Source: Mycobacterium syngnathidarum (GTDB lineage: Bacteria; Actinomycetota; Actinomycetes; Mycobacteriales; Mycobacteriaceae). Taken from it: a stretch of DNA of 64,000 nucleotides. Shown one piece after another: positions 32,997-41,750 of the stretch. The stretch is from positions 124,001-188,000 of the forward strand of contig NZ_MLCL01000024.1 in assembly GCF_001942625.1 (NCBI RefSeq). The letters run 5' to 3'. Within the stretch, counting starts at the first letter, position 1, and the number at the start of each line of letters is the position of its first letter. Below the pieces are notes generated by a model. It did not search any database and had not been told where the DNA came from. It saw only the letters and a list, made by a program, of their open reading frames with translations. The translations under genes and the position numbers were made by a program.

Positions 32997-33200
32997 TTAG
33001 ACCGCGGTGACTCCTACTGCCTGGGGGCCCTTGGCTCCCTGGGTGATCTCGAACTCGACGCGCTGGTTCTCTTCCAGCGACCGGAAACCACTGCCGGTGA
33101 TCTCGGAGTAGTGGACGAAGACGTCGGGGGCGCCGCCGTCAGGGGCGATGAAGCCGAAGCCCTTTTCGCCGTTAAACCATTTCACAGTTCCCTGTGCCAT
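32997..33200 (-). CDS. cspA: Cold-shock protein CspA
   Basis: A 67-residue cold-shock domain protein with the RNP1 motif KGFGFI and RNP2 motif VFVHY, which bind single-stranded RNA or DNA. It starts [16 protein letters not shown], as in mycobacterial CspA. About 190 bp (33201-33389) separate it from DUF808; part is probably the long 5' leader usual for csp mRNAs. An AAAGAC/GTCTTT inverted pair lies at 33266-33290. Confidence 0.95.
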   Translation of the reverse strand: MAQGTVKWFNGEKGFGFIAPDGGAPDVFVHYSEITGSGFRSLEENQRVEFEITQGAKGPQAVGVTAV

Positions 33201-33389
33201 ATTCTGCTTCTCTCATTGTTCAAACCGGACGTACGAAACGCGTCCACGCCCAGTATGGCACGTTGAAAGACATTGACCTAAAAAGTCTTTGCGCCGGCGC
33301 ATTTCGCGCCCGCGGCGGGTTTCTCCCTCTGCGGCTGCTGCCTCGCTGAGAATTGCGGCCCCGCAGGGGAAATCGGCGCTGAACAAACG

Positions 33390-34352
33390 TCACGCAGCTG
33401 CGTTGTGCTCGCCCTTCTTGCCGAACGGCAGCACATGCATGATCCCCACCACAACGGTCCCGACCACCAGGCCGATGACCGCCGATGCGACGGTGTTGGT
33501 CACCCAGGCCAGCACGCCGCCAAACGTGTCGCCCACGGCGTGATGCACGGCCTCTTCGGCGTGGTGGACCAGGCCGTAGAGGGTGTGCCAGCCGAGGGTG
33601 TCGGTGCCGACCAGCAAGATATGCCCGCCGACCCAGAGCATGGCCACTGTGCCGACCGTCGACAGCGCCGAGAGCAGCTTGGGCATCCCGGCGACCAGGC
33701 CGCGGCCGATCGTCTGGGCCACCTTCGATGAACGCTGGGCCAGCAGCACGCCGATGTCATCCATCTTCACGATGCCGGCCACCACGCCATAGACCGCGGC
33801 GGTGATCACGAGCGCGACGATCACCAGAATGATCAGACGGGGCCAGAAAGTCTGATCGGCCACCTCGTTGAGGGCGATCACCATGATTTCGGCGGACAGG
33901 ATGAAGTCGGTGCGGATCGCGCCGGTGATCATGTACTTCTCGGCATCGCCGCCGATTGCGGCTGCGGGCGCACCAGCGGAGTCGTGTGCACCGTGACCGA
34001 GGAAGCGGCCCCAGACCTTCTCGGCGCCTTCGAAACAGAGGTAGGTGGCACCGAGCATCAGGATCGGGGTCAGCAACCCAGGCGCGAACTGGCTGAGCAA
34101 CAGCGCCGCGGGCAGGATGAACAGGATCTTGTTGCGCAGCGAGCCGATCGCAATGCGCTTGACCACCGGAAGCTCGCGATCGGCGGCGATGCCGTGGACA
34201 TATTGCGGTGTCACCGCGGTGTCGTCGATCACGACGCCGGCGGCCTTGGCGGTGGCTCGGCCCGTGGCCGCACCGATGTCGTCGATCGATGCTGCCGCCA
34301 GCCGGGCCAGTGCGGCAACGTCGTCGAGCAAACCTAACAGGCCAGCGCTCAC
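33390..34352 (-). CDS. DUF808 membrane protein (YedI-like)
   Basis: About 320 residues of the DUF808 family (PF05661). The start MSAGLLGLLDDVAALARLAAASIDD and the repeated hydrophobic helices from residue 70 to the C-terminus are typical. Roughly seven membrane segments are predicted. GTG at 34352 is preceded by GAGAGGA. It is 38 bp from the end of the purine permease gene on the same strand and probably co-transcribed with it. The function of the family is unknown. Confidence 0.85.
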   Translation of the reverse strand: MSAGLLGLLDDVAALARLAAASIDDIGAATGRATAKAAGVVIDDTAVTPQYVHGIAADRELPVVKRIAIGSLRNKILFILPAALLLSQFAPGLLTPILMLGATYLCFEGAEKVWGRFLGHGAHDSAGAPAAAIGGDAEKYMITGAIRTDFILSAEIMVIALNEVADQTFWPRLIILVIVALVITAAVYGVVAGIVKMDDIGVLLAQRSSKVAQTIGRGLVAGMPKLLSALSTVGTVAMLWVGGHILLVGTDTLGWHTLYGLVHHAEEAVHHAVGDTFGGVLAWVTNTVASAVIGLVVGTVVVGIMHVLPFGKKGEHNAAA

Positions 34353-34390
34353 CGGCGGGTCCTCTCCATGACTGAGAAGGCTACCGGCAG

Positions 34391-35803
34391 TCACATCCCG
34401 ATGAGCGATTCAATCCAGCCGCGGGCGAAGTAGAGGATGAAGCCGGCGGCCACGATCCACAGCAGCGGGCTGACCTCGCGGGCCTTTCCCGCAGCCGACC
34501 GCAGCACGGCCCAGGCCACGAAGCCGACACCGATGCCGTTGGCGATCGAGTAGCTGAACGCCATCGTGGCCACGGTGAGCACCACGGGCAGGGCCACCGA
34601 GAACTCCGAGAGATCGATGTGTCGCAGCTGCGACACCATCATGGCGCCGACGATCACCAGGGCTGCCGCGGCGACCTCGGTGGGCACGATCGAGGCCAGC
34701 GGGGCAACGAACATGGCCGCCAGGAACAGCACGCCGGTGATGAGGTTGGCGAACCCGGTGCGCGAGCCTTCCTCGATGCCGGCGCCGGATTCGATGAAGA
34801 CGGTGTTCGACGATGCCGACGAGGAGCCGCCGACGACCGCGCCCGCGCCTTCGACGATCAAGGCCGACTTCAGCCGCGGGAAATTGCCCTGGGCGTCGGA
34901 CAATCCGGCTTCCCGGGACAGCCCCGTCATGGTCCCCATGGCGTCGAAGAAATTGGCGAACACCAACGTGAACACCACCATGATCGCGGCCAGTGCCCCG
35001 ATCCGGCTGAAGGCGCCGAGGCTGACTTCCCCGACGAGAGACAGGTCGGGCAGCGCGAACGGTGAACCGGACAGGGTCGGCACCGACAGACCCCAACCGC
35101 CGTGCTTCTCCTGCGCCGAACCCAGGTGCCAGATCGCCTCGACGATCACGGCGACTACGGTGCCCGTCACCAGACCGATCAGAATGCCGCCACGGACTTT
35201 GCGGGCCACCAAGATGCCGGTGACCAGAAGGGTGAATACGAAGACCACCGTGGGCACCGTGTCGATCGAGCCGACGCCGCCGGTGCCGAGCCCGACCGGT
35301 GGTGAGGGCATGCCGGTCGAGCCGACGAATCCGGCGTCGACCAGCCCGATGAAGAGAATGAACAGTCCGATGCCCGCGGTGATTGCCAGTTTGAGTTGCA
35401 TCGGGACGGCGTCGAACACCAGACGGCGGAACCCGCTGGCCGCCAGCGCCACGATGATGAGACCGTCGATGACCACCAGGCCCATGGCCTCGGGCCAGGT
35501 GACCGTGCCCACCACGGTGGTGGCAAGAAATGAGTTGATGCCCAGACCGGCGGCGAACGCGAACGGCAATCGGGCGATGATGCCGAACAGGATGGTCATC
35601 ACGCCTGCCGCCAGACATGTGGTGGCCGAGACCTGTGCGAATTGCAGCTTGTTTCCGTCGACGTCGGCGGTGGCGGAGAGGACCACGGGGTTCAGCACGA
35701 TGATGTAGGCCATCGCGATGAAGGTGACCACACCTCCACGGATCTCGGACAGGACCGTCGAACCACGCGTCGAGATCTCGAAGAAGCGATCCACTCGATT
35801 CAT
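34391..35803 (-). CDS. NCS2-family purine (hypoxanthine/guanine) permease
   Basis: A 470-residue permease of the NCS2/AzgA group, with twelve or so hydrophobic helices. Family signatures include LGINSFLATTVVGTVTWPEAMGLV and the GSSSASSNTVFIESGAGIEEGSR stretch. AzgA-type proteins import adenine, guanine or hypoxanthine. ATG at 35803 is chosen over upstream starts because homologues begin near MNRVDRFFEI. It is divergent from the sigma gene at 36119, with 315 bp between. Confidence 0.88.
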   Translation of the reverse strand: MNRVDRFFEISTRGSTVLSEIRGGVVTFIAMAYIIVLNPVVLSATADVDGNKLQFAQVSATTCLAAGVMTILFGIIARLPFAFAAGLGINSFLATTVVGTVTWPEAMGLVVIDGLIIVALAASGFRRLVFDAVPMQLKLAITAGIGLFILFIGLVDAGFVGSTGMPSPPVGLGTGGVGSIDTVPTVVFVFTLLVTGILVARKVRGGILIGLVTGTVVAVIVEAIWHLGSAQEKHGGWGLSVPTLSGSPFALPDLSLVGEVSLGAFSRIGALAAIMVVFTLVFANFFDAMGTMTGLSREAGLSDAQGNFPRLKSALIVEGAGAVVGGSSSASSNTVFIESGAGIEEGSRTGFANLITGVLFLAAMFVAPLASIVPTEVAAAALVIVGAMMVSQLRHIDLSEFSVALPVVLTVATMAFSYSIANGIGVGFVAWAVLRSAAGKAREVSPLLWIVAAGFILYFARGWIESLIGM

Positions 35804-36118
35804 AACCGATGAGCCTAAGGCGGCAGCGGCCCAGTTTCCCGGCGTATCGTCCAACGCGGTCGGGGCGATCTTCTTTGCGGTCAATTACCAGATGTTGAAC
35901 GGCAACAGCCGCAATGACATTGGTGCCGAAAAATGGTTTGACCTCAACTTGGGTTGAGGTGTCATGCTGCGTACATGACAGATCGACGTGACCACTGCGG
36001 CCTGGAAAACCGCTCGGAACCTGGGGGTTATCCCCCTGGGTCTGGGGTTCGTCGACGGATAGCTTCGGCTGGTGAGTGTCTGAGGCAAGCGATATGAGCA
36101 GTGGCAGGAGCGGGGGCC
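35804..36118. promoter_or_regulatory. 315-bp divergent gap with three inverted repeats
   Basis: ACCTCAAC-TTGG-GTTGAGGT (35941-35960) abuts TGTCATG-N7-CATGACA (35960-35980), sharing one base. A third, GGGGG-TTAT-CCCCC, is at 36023-36036. The GGAACC at 36017-36022 resembles an ECF -35 element. The remainder of the gap shows no gene. Which repeat serves the permease and which the sigma gene is unknown. Confidence 0.55.
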
Positions 36119-36736
36119 ATGCCGATGAGCACTGGTGTGCAGATGAGTTCTGACGAATGTCGCGGCGAACGATTCGAGCGTGACGCGTTGCCGTTGGTGG
36201 ACCAGCTTTACGCCGCCGCGCGTCGGTACACCCGCAACGCTGCTGATGCCGAGGATCTCGTCCAGGAGACAATGACCAAGGCGTACAGCAGTTTTCACAC
36301 CTACCGTGACGGAACGAACATCCGCGCCTGGCTGTTCCGGATCCTGACCAACACGTGGATCAACTCGTACCGCACTGCGCAGCGTCGCCCGCAGGAGGTC
36401 TTCGCGGACGAACTCACGGATGCGCAGCTGGCGGACGTGGCGCAGCGGTTCCCGCTCGGTGTGGTCTCGGCCGAACTCGCGGCGCTGGAATCGATGGGTG
36501 ATGACGACGTGCGTCAGGCCATGCGGGCGTTGCCGGAATCGCAGGGCGTGGTCGTGTACTACGCCGACGTTGCGGGATTCCGCTACAAGGAGATCGCCGA
36601 GATCCTGCAGATTCCGGTGGGGACGGTGATGTCCCGGCTGCACCGGGGCCGTCGTGCCTTGCGTTCGCGCCTGGTCGAAATGGCAGTTGCCCGTGGCTAT
36701 CTCGATCGCCCGTCGCGCGACGGCACGGCTGCCTAG
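36119..36736 (+). CDS. ECF sigma factor, SigH/SigR-like
   Basis: About 205 residues. Region 2 ([20 protein letters not shown]) and region 4 ([20 protein letters not shown]) are near-identical in pattern to SigH. ATG at 36119 has AGGAG 8 nt upstream; GTG at 36101 is the other option. SigH answers oxidative and heat stress and is held by the Cys-containing anti-sigma factor RshA, normally encoded next to it. No anti-sigma gene is present here: the next gene, 197 bp on, is mmpS. M. smegmatis has many SigH paralogues, so this is one of them. Confidence 0.9.
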   Translation: MPMSTGVQMSSDECRGERFERDALPLVDQLYAAARRYTRNAADAEDLVQETMTKAYSSFHTYRDGTNIRAWLFRILTNTWINSYRTAQRRPQEVFADELTDAQLADVAQRFPLGVVSAELAALESMGDDDVRQAMRALPESQGVVVYYADVAGFRYKEIAEILQIPVGTVMSRLHRGRRALRSRLVEMAVARGYLDRPSRDGTAA

Positions 36737-36933
36737 GAGCGCCGCCCGGCTGTCCACCAAAGGCGGTGTGCAGGAACCGAACAGCAAGTTCACAGAAAAG
36801 CGGTCTGCGGTTGTGGGCCCGGCCAGGGCGTGTAAAGTTCCATCCCGATGTACATAGTTATTCGAACTAATTCGTCGATCGCCGGGGCGAGTCATCGCCG
36901 TCGGCGGGTTCGGGTAATCGTCGGGAGGTACCG

Positions 36934-37389
36934 GTGAGTCCTGGTCGGGCTGTTCGTCGTGCGTTGAAATATGCGTGGATCCCGTTGGTGTTGGTGGTCG
37001 TACTCGCCGTGTCTGGCCTGGTGGTCTCACGACTACACCGGATGTTCGGCTCCGAAGATCTCAACGCGAACGCCGGCGCGGGCATCGAGATCGTCCAGTT
37101 CAACCCCAAGGTGGTCTTGTACGAGGTGTACGGACCACCCGGAACCTCCGCCGACATCAGCTATTTCGATCCGGACGCCCATGTGCACTCGGTGAACGCC
37201 CCGCTGCCCTGGTCCGTCACCTTGTCCACCACGTTGCCGACCGTCAGCGCGAACCTGATGGCGCGCAGCGACAGTGAAAACAGCGGCGACCACATCGGGT
37301 GCCGTGTGACCGTCAACGGCATTGTCCGCGAGGAGCAATCCGCCAATGGTGTCAACGCCCAGACCTACTGCCTGGTGAAGTCCGCATGA
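36934..37389 (+). CDS. MmpS-family membrane protein
   Basis: A 151-residue MmpS protein with one membrane helix (about residues 14-33) and a periplasmic domain that has the usual CRVTVNG and YCLVKSA cysteines. GTG at 36934 is preceded by GGGAGG. It overlaps mmpL as ATGA. It is a paralogue of the MmpS at 27243. The 197-bp gap upstream includes a TAGTT-N5-AACTA inverted repeat at 36855-36869, a possible operator. Confidence 0.92.
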   Translation: MSPGRAVRRALKYAWIPLVLVVVLAVSGLVVSRLHRMFGSEDLNANAGAGIEIVQFNPKVVLYEVYGPPGTSADISYFDPDAHVHSVNAPLPWSVTLSTTLPTVSANLMARSDSENSGDHIGCRVTVNGIVREEQSANGVNAQTYCLVKSA

Positions 37390-40295
37390 CCACATCCGCC
37401 ACCTCGCCCGAGTCCACCGGCAAGCCGAAGCGCCCTGTCTTCCCGCACCTGCTCCGCATTCTGGCGTGGCCGATCATCCTGGTCTGGATCGCGATCGCGG
37501 TCGTGGTGAATGTGATCGCCCCGCAACTCGAGGTCGTCGGCGAATTGCACGCCGCACCGATGGCGCCCGAGGACGCCCCGTCGATGCAGGCGATGAAGTT
37601 GATGGGCGCCAACTTCGAGGAGTTCAACTCCAACAGCACGATCATGGTCGTCATCGAGGGCCAGCAGCCGCTGGGCCCGGACGCGCACCAGTACTACGAC
37701 GAGATCATCCACAAACTGCAGCAGGATCCCGAGCACATCCAGCACATCCAGGACTTCTGGGGTGACACACTGACCGCGGCCGGCGCGCAGAGCGCCGACG
37801 GCAAAGCGTCCTACGTGATGATCAACCTCGCCGGAGAGCAAGGCATGACGCTCGCCAACGAGGGCGTCGAAGCCGTCCGCAAGGTCATCGAGGAGACGAA
37901 GGCTCCGCCGGGGGTGCAGGCGCACGTTGCCGGGCCTGCGGCGCTGACCAACGACATGCACGTCATCGGCAACGCGAGCCTGGCCGAGATCACCCTGATC
38001 ACCCTGGTCGCCATCGCAGTCATGCTGCTGGTGGTCTATCGCTCGATCAGGACCACGCTGATCCAGTTGTTCCTGACGTTCCTGGCACTGCTGACCGCCC
38101 GCGGCGTGGTGTCCGTGCTGGCGATGCACGATGTGTTCGGGTTGACCACCTTCGCGGGCAACATCCTGACCATGCTGGCGATCGCCGCCGCCACCGACTA
38201 CGGCATCTTCATCTTCGGCCGGTATCGCGAAGACCGCGGCATGGGCCTGGACCGGGATGACTCCTACTACGCGACCTTCAAATCGGTGGCGCCCGTCATC
38301 GTGGGTTCCGGTCTGACCATCGCCGGAGCGACCTATTGCCTCAGCTTCGCGCGATTGCCCTACTTCTCCACCATGGGTGCCCCCGTCGCGATCGGCATGG
38401 TCGTGGTCGTTGTCATCTCGGTCACGCTCGGCCCGGCGGTGCTCTACCTCGGTAGCCGCGTCGGGCTGTACGAGTCCAAGCGTCCCCCGCAGAGCAAGTT
38501 CTGGCGCAAGGTCGGCACCGCGGTGGTGCGTTGGCCCGCACCGATTTTCGTGACCAGCCTGTTCGTCGTCCTGATCGGGGTGGTGGCCATCCCCGGGTAC
38601 AAGCCGGCCTACAACGACCGGTACTACCTGCCCGAGGACGCCCCGGTGAACGTCGGTTTCGCCGCTGCCGACCGGCACTTCTCCCAGGCCAGGATGAACC
38701 CCGACATCCTGATGGTCGAGTCCACCCATGACATGCGCAATCCTGCCGACATGCTTGTGCTGAACAAGATTTCGAGCAATGTGATGCACGCCGACGGTAT
38801 CGCGATGGTGCAGAGCATCACCCGGCCGCTGGGAATCCCGATCCAGCACAGCTCGATTCCGTTCCAGACCAGTATCTCGGGGCAGACCAGCAATATGAAT
38901 CTGCCGTTCCAGCGCAAGCAACTCGAAGACCAGCTTCGGATGATCGACGCGACCAATACCTCGATCGACATCATGAAGAGGCAATACCAGCTCTCGCTCG
39001 AACAGACCCAGCTCACTCAGGACTCCGCGGCCAAGTCGCAGGAATTGCTCGAGGTCACCAAGAAGATGCGCGACAACATCGCGAACTTCGACGATCAGTT
39101 CCGGCCCATGCGCAACTACTTCTACTGGGAACCGCACTGCTTCGACATCCCGATGTGCTCCGCGGCGCGTTCGGTCTTCGATGCCCTCGACGGGATCGAT
39201 GAACTGACCGACAAGACCTCGGCGGTACAGGTCAACACCGACGAACTGGCCGACCTCGCACCGAAATTGACTGCGCTACTGCCGCAGACGATCGCGTCGA
39301 TGGAAACCAGCCGGGACCTGTCGCTCGCGTCGTACAACTCGCAGAAGGCCCTGATCGACCAGATGCAGGCGATGAACGACACCGCGCTGTCGATGGGCGC
39401 GGCCTTCGACGACGCCAAGAACGACGACCTGTTCTATCTGCCCCCGGAAGCCTTCACGAACCCCGATTTCGAGCGCGGCCTGAAGATGTTCCTGTCGCCG
39501 GACGGCAAGTCCGCCCGCATGTTCATCACCCACCAGACCGACCCGGCGACGGTGGACGGGATCGCACGAGTCGAGTTCGAGCGCAAGGCCGCGCAGGAGG
39601 CCCTGAAGATGTCGTCACTGTCGGATGCCAAGATCTATCTCGGCGGTGTCGCGGCGACATACAAGGACATGTCCGACGGCGCCCGCTACGACCTGATGAT
39701 CGCGGTGGTGTCGGCGCTGACGCTGATTTTCATGATCATGCTCATCCTGACGCGCAGTGCGGTGGCCGCGTTGACCATCGTGGCGACGGCCGGCAGCTCG
39801 ATCGCCGCGTCGTTCGGCATCTCCGTGTTGCTCTGGCAAGACCTGTTCGGGATGCCGGTGCACTGGTTGGTCATGTTGATGTCGGTGATCATCCTGCTGG
39901 CGGTTGGATCGGACTACAACCTGCTGCTGGTGTCCCGGTTCCAGGACGAGATCCACGCGGGCCTCAAGACCGGCATCATCCGGTCCATGGCCGGCACCGG
40001 CGGCGTCGTCACCTCGGCCGGTCTGGTGTTCGCGGCGACGATGGCCGGCATGATGGCGAGCAACCTGATCGTGCTGGCCCAGATGGGCTCGACCATTGCC
40101 ATCGGCCTGCTGATCGACACCTTCATCGTGCGGTCACTGCTGATGCCATCGATCGCGACTCTGCTGGGCCGGTGGTTCTGGTGGCCGCAGGTGGTTTATC
40201 CCCGCGGGGACAACCACTTCCGCAAGCCGGCACCGCGACGGGTGCCTCGCGAGGATGACGACGACACCGCGGCCATTCCGGTGCCTACGAGTTAG
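37386..40295 (+). CDS. MmpL-family RND transporter
   Basis: About 969 residues, with the same layout as the MmpL at 27668: AATDYGIFIFGRYREDR and GSDYNLLLVSRF proton-relay motifs, and a coiled-coil second periplasmic domain bearing CFDIPMC. The start is ATG at 37386, overlapping the mmpS stop as ATGA; the open frame upstream is not used. It belongs to the MmpL4/MmpL5 lineage. A SigH-like sigma gene precedes the cassette, so it may respond to oxidative or envelope stress. The exported substrate is unknown. Confidence 0.92.
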   Translation: MTTSATSPESTGKPKRPVFPHLLRILAWPIILVWIAIAVVVNVIAPQLEVVGELHAAPMAPEDAPSMQAMKLMGANFEEFNSNSTIMVVIEGQQPLGPDAHQYYDEIIHKLQQDPEHIQHIQDFWGDTLTAAGAQSADGKASYVMINLAGEQGMTLANEGVEAVRKVIEETKAPPGVQAHVAGPAALTNDMHVIGNASLAEITLITLVAIAVMLLVVYRSIRTTLIQLFLTFLALLTARGVVSVLAMHDVFGLTTFAGNILTMLAIAAATDYGIFIFGRYREDRGMGLDRDDSYYATFKSVAPVIVGSGLTIAGATYCLSFARLPYFSTMGAPVAIGMVVVVVISVTLGPAVLYLGSRVGLYESKRPPQSKFWRKVGTAVVRWPAPIFVTSLFVVLIGVVAIPGYKPAYNDRYYLPEDAPVNVGFAAADRHFSQARMNPDILMVESTHDMRNPADMLVLNKISSNVMHADGIAMVQSITRPLGIPIQHSSIPFQTSISGQTSNMNLPFQRKQLEDQLRMIDATNTSIDIMKRQYQLSLEQTQLTQDSAAKSQELLEVTKKMRDNIANFDDQFRPMRNYFYWEPHCFDIPMCSAARSVFDALDGIDELTDKTSAVQVNTDELADLAPKLTALLPQTIASMETSRDLSLASYNSQKALIDQMQAMNDTALSMGAAFDDAKNDDLFYLPPEAFTNPDFERGLKMFLSPDGKSARMFITHQTDPATVDGIARVEFERKAAQEALKMSSLSDAKIYLGGVAATYKDMSDGARYDLMIAVVSALTLIFMIMLILTRSAVAALTIVATAGSSIAASFGISVLLWQDLFGMPVHWLVMLMSVIILLAVGSDYNLLLVSRFQDEIHAGLKTGIIRSMAGTGGVVTSAGLVFAATMAGMMASNLIVLAQMGSTIAIGLLIDTFIVRSLLMPSIATLLGRWFWWPQVVYPRGDNHFRKPAPRRVPREDDDDTAAIPVPTS

Positions 40296-40327
40296 CTCTC
40301 GGTCGGTCCGGCAGCCCTGGAGCCACT

Positions 40328-40372
40328 TATGTCTAGGATTGCTGCCAGTATGTGGCTGCGATCCTAGACATA
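40328..40372. terminator. Long hairpin between mmpL and the oxygenase gene
   Basis: TATGTCTAGGAT (40328-40339) pairs perfectly with ATCCTAGACATA (40361-40372); inside, a further seven positions pair with one mismatch and one G-U, closing on a 5-nt loop. It is between convergent genes and probably a bidirectional terminator, although there is no U-tract. Confidence 0.6.
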
Positions 40373-40422
40373 GAGCATGGCTTGTCAATGTGAATGCTGT
40401 TGTGGCAGGCCGCAATAGCCCG

Positions 40423-41142
40423 TCATGCCGCGTCGTGGAACACCAGGCCCAGGGTGAATCTGGTCCCGGAACGGACGGTGGAGACACCGTGGCGGATCGG
40501 GGCCGCCGACCATCCCCGCACCGACTTGGCCGGTCGGTCGCGGGTGGTGAACACCAGTCCGTGCCCGTGGGGGATGACGGTGGCGGTACCGCGCGATTGC
40601 GCGCGGGGCCGTTGTTCGTAGAGCAGGAACTCGCCACCGGTGTAGTCGACGTCGGGCTGGGTCAGGTTGACCACCACCTGCAGTGGGAAGATCAACTCGC
40701 CGTAGAGGTCGCGGTGCAGCGCATTCCAGTCGCCGGCAACATATCTCAGCAGGATCGCCGTCGTCTTGGTCTGACCCGCCGCGTGGCACAGCCGCAGCCA
40801 GTCGTCGAAGTCGTCGGGCCACGGTGCCTCCCGGCCGAGCCGGGTCCACCACATGCGGGCGATCGGCAGCAGGTGTGGGTACAGCGCGCGCTTCAGTGCG
40901 GTCACCGCCGGCGGGTAGGGCTGCCGGAAGTAGCGGTACTGGCCTTCGCCGAACCGGTAGCGGCTCATGTCGATGGTCGAGCGGAACCGGGCCACATCGG
41001 GGTAGAGCGCGACGATGTCGGCGGCCTCCGACGGAGTCAAGAGCGGCCCGGTCAACGCGCATCCCGTGGTGTCGAGTTCGTCGCCGACGGCGCTCCAGTC
41101 GGTGGCGTCCACCCGCCGCTGCCAGGAGTCGGTGCCGCTCAT
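40423..41142 (-). CDS. 2-oxoglutarate/Fe(II)-dependent oxygenase
   Basis: A 239-residue protein with the 2OG-Fe(II) oxygenase facial triad: His143 and Asp145 (ALHRDLYGE) and His218 (IRHGVSTV), with Arg228 to bind 2-oxoglutarate. It starts by ATGA overlap with the Ogt gene, so it is the third gene of the sigma-Ogt-oxygenase operon. That setting suggests AlkB-like oxidative demethylation of alkylated nucleic acid, but the sequence resembles prolyl-hydroxylase-type folds about as well. The substrate is inferred. Confidence 0.8.
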   Translation of the reverse strand: MSGTDSWQRRVDATDWSAVGDELDTTGCALTGPLLTPSEAADIVALYPDVARFRSTIDMSRYRFGEGQYRYFRQPYPPAVTALKRALYPHLLPIARMWWTRLGREAPWPDDFDDWLRLCHAAGQTKTTAILLRYVAGDWNALHRDLYGELIFPLQVVVNLTQPDVDYTGGEFLLYEQRPRAQSRGTATVIPHGHGLVFTTRDRPAKSVRGWSAAPIRHGVSTVRSGTRFTLGLVFHDAA

Positions 41143-41750
41143 GCCGCGGCCTCCAGGTCGAGCAGCAGGCGCTTGGCCTCCGCGCCGCCGAGGTAGCCGC
41201 CCATCGCGCCGTCGCTGCGGACCACGCGGTGGCAGGGGATGACAACGGGGAGAGGGTTTTTCGCGCAAGCCGTCCCGACGGCGCGCACTGCCTTGGGGCT
41301 GCCGGCCAGCGCCGCGACGGTCGCGTAGCTGGCGGTCTGCCCGTAGTCGATATCGGGCAGGTGATGCAGAACCGTGCTGCGGAATCCGGCCGCGAGACGC
41401 CAGTCCAGCGGCAGGTCGAAGCTGCGTCGGGTCCGGGCGAAGTACTCGTCGAGTTCCCGGGCCACCGAGTCGAGGCGGGCGGGGGCGTGCAGGACGCGCG
41501 GGCTCACCGCATCGGCGAGGTGCTGCAGCACGGTGTCGTGGTCTTCGCGGGCGTAGGCGACGCGAACCAGGCCCTGCTCGGTGGCCGCCAGCAGCAGTGG
41601 CCCGACCGGGCTGTCGACGATGCGGTAGGCGATGTCGAGGAGACCCTCATGCTGGGCCGCGGCCGCGAGCCTGTCGTGCAGTGCGGCCAACTTGCCGGGG
41701 CCGGGTTGGGTGATTCGGGTCAGGTCCCCGGTGATGCTGTGGTTACTCAT
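41139..41750 (-). CDS. ogt: Methylated-DNA-protein-cysteine methyltransferase (Ogt)
   Basis: A 203-residue O6-alkylguanine repair protein. The reactive Cys173 lies in the signature VIPCHRVVRSDG. The N-terminal region forms the ribonuclease-like domain; the C-terminal winged helix contains YGQTASYATVAALAG. ATG at 41750 has GGGAG upstream and the first eight bases overlap the sigma gene. The protein transfers the alkyl group to itself, so it is used up once. Confidence 0.93.
   Translation of the reverse strand: MSNHSITGDLTRITQPGPGKLAALHDRLAAAAQHEGLLDIAYRIVDSPVGPLLLAATEQGLVRVAYAREDHDTVLQHLADAVSPRVLHAPARLDSVARELDEYFARTRRSFDLPLDWRLAAGFRSTVLHHLPDIDYGQTASYATVAALAGSPKAVRAVGTACAKNPLPVVIPCHRVVRSDGAMGGYLGGAEAKRLLLDLEAAA

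Noticed and set aside
34410..36272. 620-codon minus-strand frame across the permease and gap
   Set aside because: Out of frame with the permease; repetitive Arg/Gly/His composition.
36934..40295. Glycopeptidolipid locus
   Set aside because: MmpS/MmpL4-like proteins occur in such loci, but no peptide synthetase or glycosyltransferase genes are nearby.
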